A stretch of 64,000 nt of DNA, from NCBI GenBank assembly GCA_037903355.1, contig JBAJFE010000005.1, positions 4,030,001 to 4,094,000 of the forward strand. The letters run 5' to 3'. The position numbers and the translations under genes were made by a program. Under the pieces are notes generated by a model, which was given only the letters and a program-made list of their open reading frames with translations, made no database searches and was not told the DNA's origin. This stretch comes from Trichuris trichiura (taxonomy: Eukaryota > Nematoda > Enoplea > Trichinellida > Trichuridae). This document shows positions 62,001 to 64,000 of this stretch, piece by piece (position 1 is the first letter of the stretch; every line of letters starts with the position of its first letter).

Positions 62001-63020
62001 TACGAACTAGCTTTCGTTATGTCGCTATTTCTCGCTTCTCGCCTGTCCGTTTTTGAGGAGAACCATCGGAGCAGAATCAATCGAAGTTTTCGCTTCGAAA
62101 AATGTCAATACGGTAATTGTATAGACAAAATGTAAAACCAGCTGTCAAAATTTCACGGAAACGTGAATAGTGCTCAACGTCCGGTTAACAAAAGTTTACG
62201 GAGCGCTTTGGGACGAAAAAAAATTTATTCCAATAACGTAACCGCGTCAAACAGCCTACGGTTGCACAGCTAACGAAGCCTACTGACGCAGAGGCGATCA
62301 GCCGGATAGGGTTCTCGAAACAAAAACGTTAACAACAGACCACTGCACGTCCTTTTACGGCTTATGGTGCGAATATTTGTAAGTTGTACTTAATTACTAC
62401 TTAAAAATTGTTTTTATCAAAGTCCGCGTTTTCAGCGCGAAACGAGGCCGCAGCAAATGCGCATAGCGCTCGATGTCATAACTGTGCAAACATTATTCGC
62501 GTTTTACAAGGATTTTGTGACTGTTTATTGATTTGATAACTTTAAAATTTGCTTCCAATTACTTTGTGCGCTTTAAGCTGATACCCGCTGCGCCTATTGA
62601 TTTTTGGAAGCATTTTTTTCAAGCTACGCCCTATGCATTTCAAAAAAATGAGATGTGCAGTTTATTATTGAAGTGTCACAAACTAAGACGACGCATATAT
62701 GTTGTTGTTGTCCCAATACGCCGGCATATTCTATGTGCTTAAACTGCCTTTAGGAAAAATGCTGATTACAATAGATAGTGCTCTTGGGTGCGACCGTTGC
62801 TGCATCCTGCAAAAGCGAACAGTTTAGGTTGGCCAAGGCCATATTTAGCTCAATGCCAACGACTTCACGTCTGCAGCATAAAGAGTGGAAAACCTATTGT
62901 CAACACAGCCTACTAATGGAAATAAACCATTCCAATGACGTACGCTTTTATTAACTCCCATTCATCCACCTCAGGGACCGGAGTCACCGGAAGAGCGTGA
63001 ATGTGCCCCGCGGCGGTTTC
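59075..63020. other. gene-poor region
   Basis: No gene with a recognisable family or consistent splice structure. Only short frames and AT-rich sequence apart from the repeat arm at 59583-59641. The CDC73 promoter should lie in its first part. Confidence 0.4.
59583..59641 (+). repeat. inverted repeat arm flanking CDC73 exon 1, right
   Basis: GAAGTTGACTGTATAATG, then GCAGGTTCAAACACCCAATG and GTCAAAGGGGGACTGTG. It pairs with 58349-58409 over about 60 bp. Confidence 0.6.
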
Positions 63021-63269
63021 TCATGGGCGCATCGTGTTGCCCTGAAAGCAGGAGGATATGCAAGCAAGTCCAAAGGCAAACAACGTACATATCTGCGACT
63101 GGACTACCAGCGGATCTTCCGCTTCGTGCATCTCTGCACCTATAGGCAGGAAAACAAAATTTCGCTAGAGAATACTGACTTCACAACAACGTATCAGACC
63201 TCTGACAACGCCTGGAACGGCGATCATACAGCCAATCATAACCAAAGCAATAAAAACGACCGTCTTCAT
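63021..63269 (-). CDS. predicted small secreted cysteine peptide
   Basis: Two exons: 63269-63200 and 63139-63021, joined in phase 1 (donor G|GTCTGA is weak; acceptor CCTATAG is good), 62 residues. It begins with a strong signal peptide, MKTVVFIALVMIGCMIAVPG, then VVRGAEMHEAEDPL. The mature C-terminus, QICTLFAFGLACISSCFQGN, carries three cysteines (C-x8-C-x3-C). The joined exons keep frame to a stop. No family recognised; neuropeptide-like, antimicrobial-like or another short secreted class are all possible. Confidence 0.45.
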
Positions 63270-64000
63270 TTTCGATAAACTCGACGATGAATGAGCAACG
63301 TGTTGTGAAGAGTTGATTTTTATTTGCTCATCCTGACCTTTGGGTACATCTTGGGACCTGTTTGTGCCCAATAGAAGTTACTGGAAAATCCAGAAACGGT
63401 ATTGTCACTTCACGGACTACTTGTGCCAAGGAGAGAGAGAGAGAACGAATGGGAAAAATAAATGCAAAGTGGGTCAAAACCTTTTCTAACCAAATAGCTT
63501 AGAGTTAACTGTCGTCGGCAATTGGCGACAAGTAATAATCAATGTTATTTTTTTTGCGGCCAAGCGCGGCAAACGACTTGCGCTAAATTATCGCTTCGAG
63601 AGCATACAATCTATCCGTGGAGATTTCTTCAACCGTCCCAGTAACTGGCTCAATCCGCGCGTAACGATAAACAAAGCGAGTTGACACTTGTTATTGATTT
63701 CACGTTGACAGGTTATTTTGCATACACATCTTTCGTAAGCACTGTACAACAGCTGCTGTATGCAAATACAATAATAAAAACGTTTACTTAAGTTTGAACA
63801 AAATTAATGCGCAAAAACCGGCATGGCATAAAAGCCTGAAAGCGTATATGGAGACCACATGCAGACGAGTATTCGACGAAGAGCTTTAATCACTCCTAAG
63901 AATAAATAAGCCAAAGAATGTTACACAAAGAGCTGCTATTTTTAATGGTCTGAAAAACGTGCATTGGCTGTTGCTTTAACAAAACAAAAACTTTAAAGAT
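63270..64000. other. right edge, no gene seen
   Basis: A short GAGAGA tract near 63430 and AT-rich sequence; nothing supportable. Confidence 0.4.

Overview
This is eukaryotic nuclear DNA, almost certainly from a nematode. The genes are split by short GT-AG introns, mostly about 45-60 bp. Several gene types are typical of nematodes: a MEC-3-type LIM-homeodomain gene, a PME-5-type PARP (ankyrin repeats, WGR, PARP catalytic domain), a DNase II-like secreted protein without its catalytic histidines, and two gene pairs close enough to be operons. A Trichinella/Trichuris-like (clade I) origin is only a guess, suggested by the DNase II-like gene. Nothing in the window looks bacterial or viral.

Layout. 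Positions 1-2512 (+) hold the 3' part of a coiled-coil protein gene. Positions 3047-5429 (-) hold SERINC followed by TMEM258. Positions 6056-9336 (+) hold MVB12 (ESCRT-I) followed by BCS1 (mitochondrial AAA chaperone). Positions 10279-21215 (-) hold the PARP gene, with a 4.36 kb exon and a 3.9 kb intron that carries repeats and an inverted pair of lysine-rich coding fragments. Positions 21216-24899 are gene-poor. Positions 24900-26181 (-) hold the DNase II-like gene. Positions 26200-31500 are rich in repeats: a hairpin motif, a palindrome, a degenerate 1.2 kb pogo/Tigger-like transposon, and an unidentified multi-exon gene that appears to host the transposon. Positions 31549-32831 (+) hold a tetraspanin and 34879-36945 (-) hold UTP15. 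Positions 40445-41805 (+) hold a secreted acidic protein. Positions 43551-47800 (+) hold the mec-3-like gene, whose homeobox is split by a 3.3 kb intron full of foldback elements and TAA microsatellites. Positions 48275-50530 (-) hold a CNNM metal transporter. Positions 55964-59074 (-) hold CDC73/parafibromin. A small secreted cysteine peptide is predicted at 63021-63269 (-).

Most identified genes are housekeeping: nucleolar rRNA processing (UTP15), Paf1 complex (CDC73), respiratory complex III assembly (BCS1), N-glycosylation (TMEM258), membrane lipid/serine (SERINC), ESCRT-I (MVB12) and Mg2+ handling (CNNM). No single pathway links them. I did not find a convincing new multi-gene system. 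The most unusual items are the catalytically dead DNase II paralogue, the foldback elements inside the homeobox intron, the inverted lysine-rich coding duplicates inside the PARP intron, and unidentified genes with good splice structure. Exon boundaries were read by eye and assignments come from remembered family sequences; no search was run.
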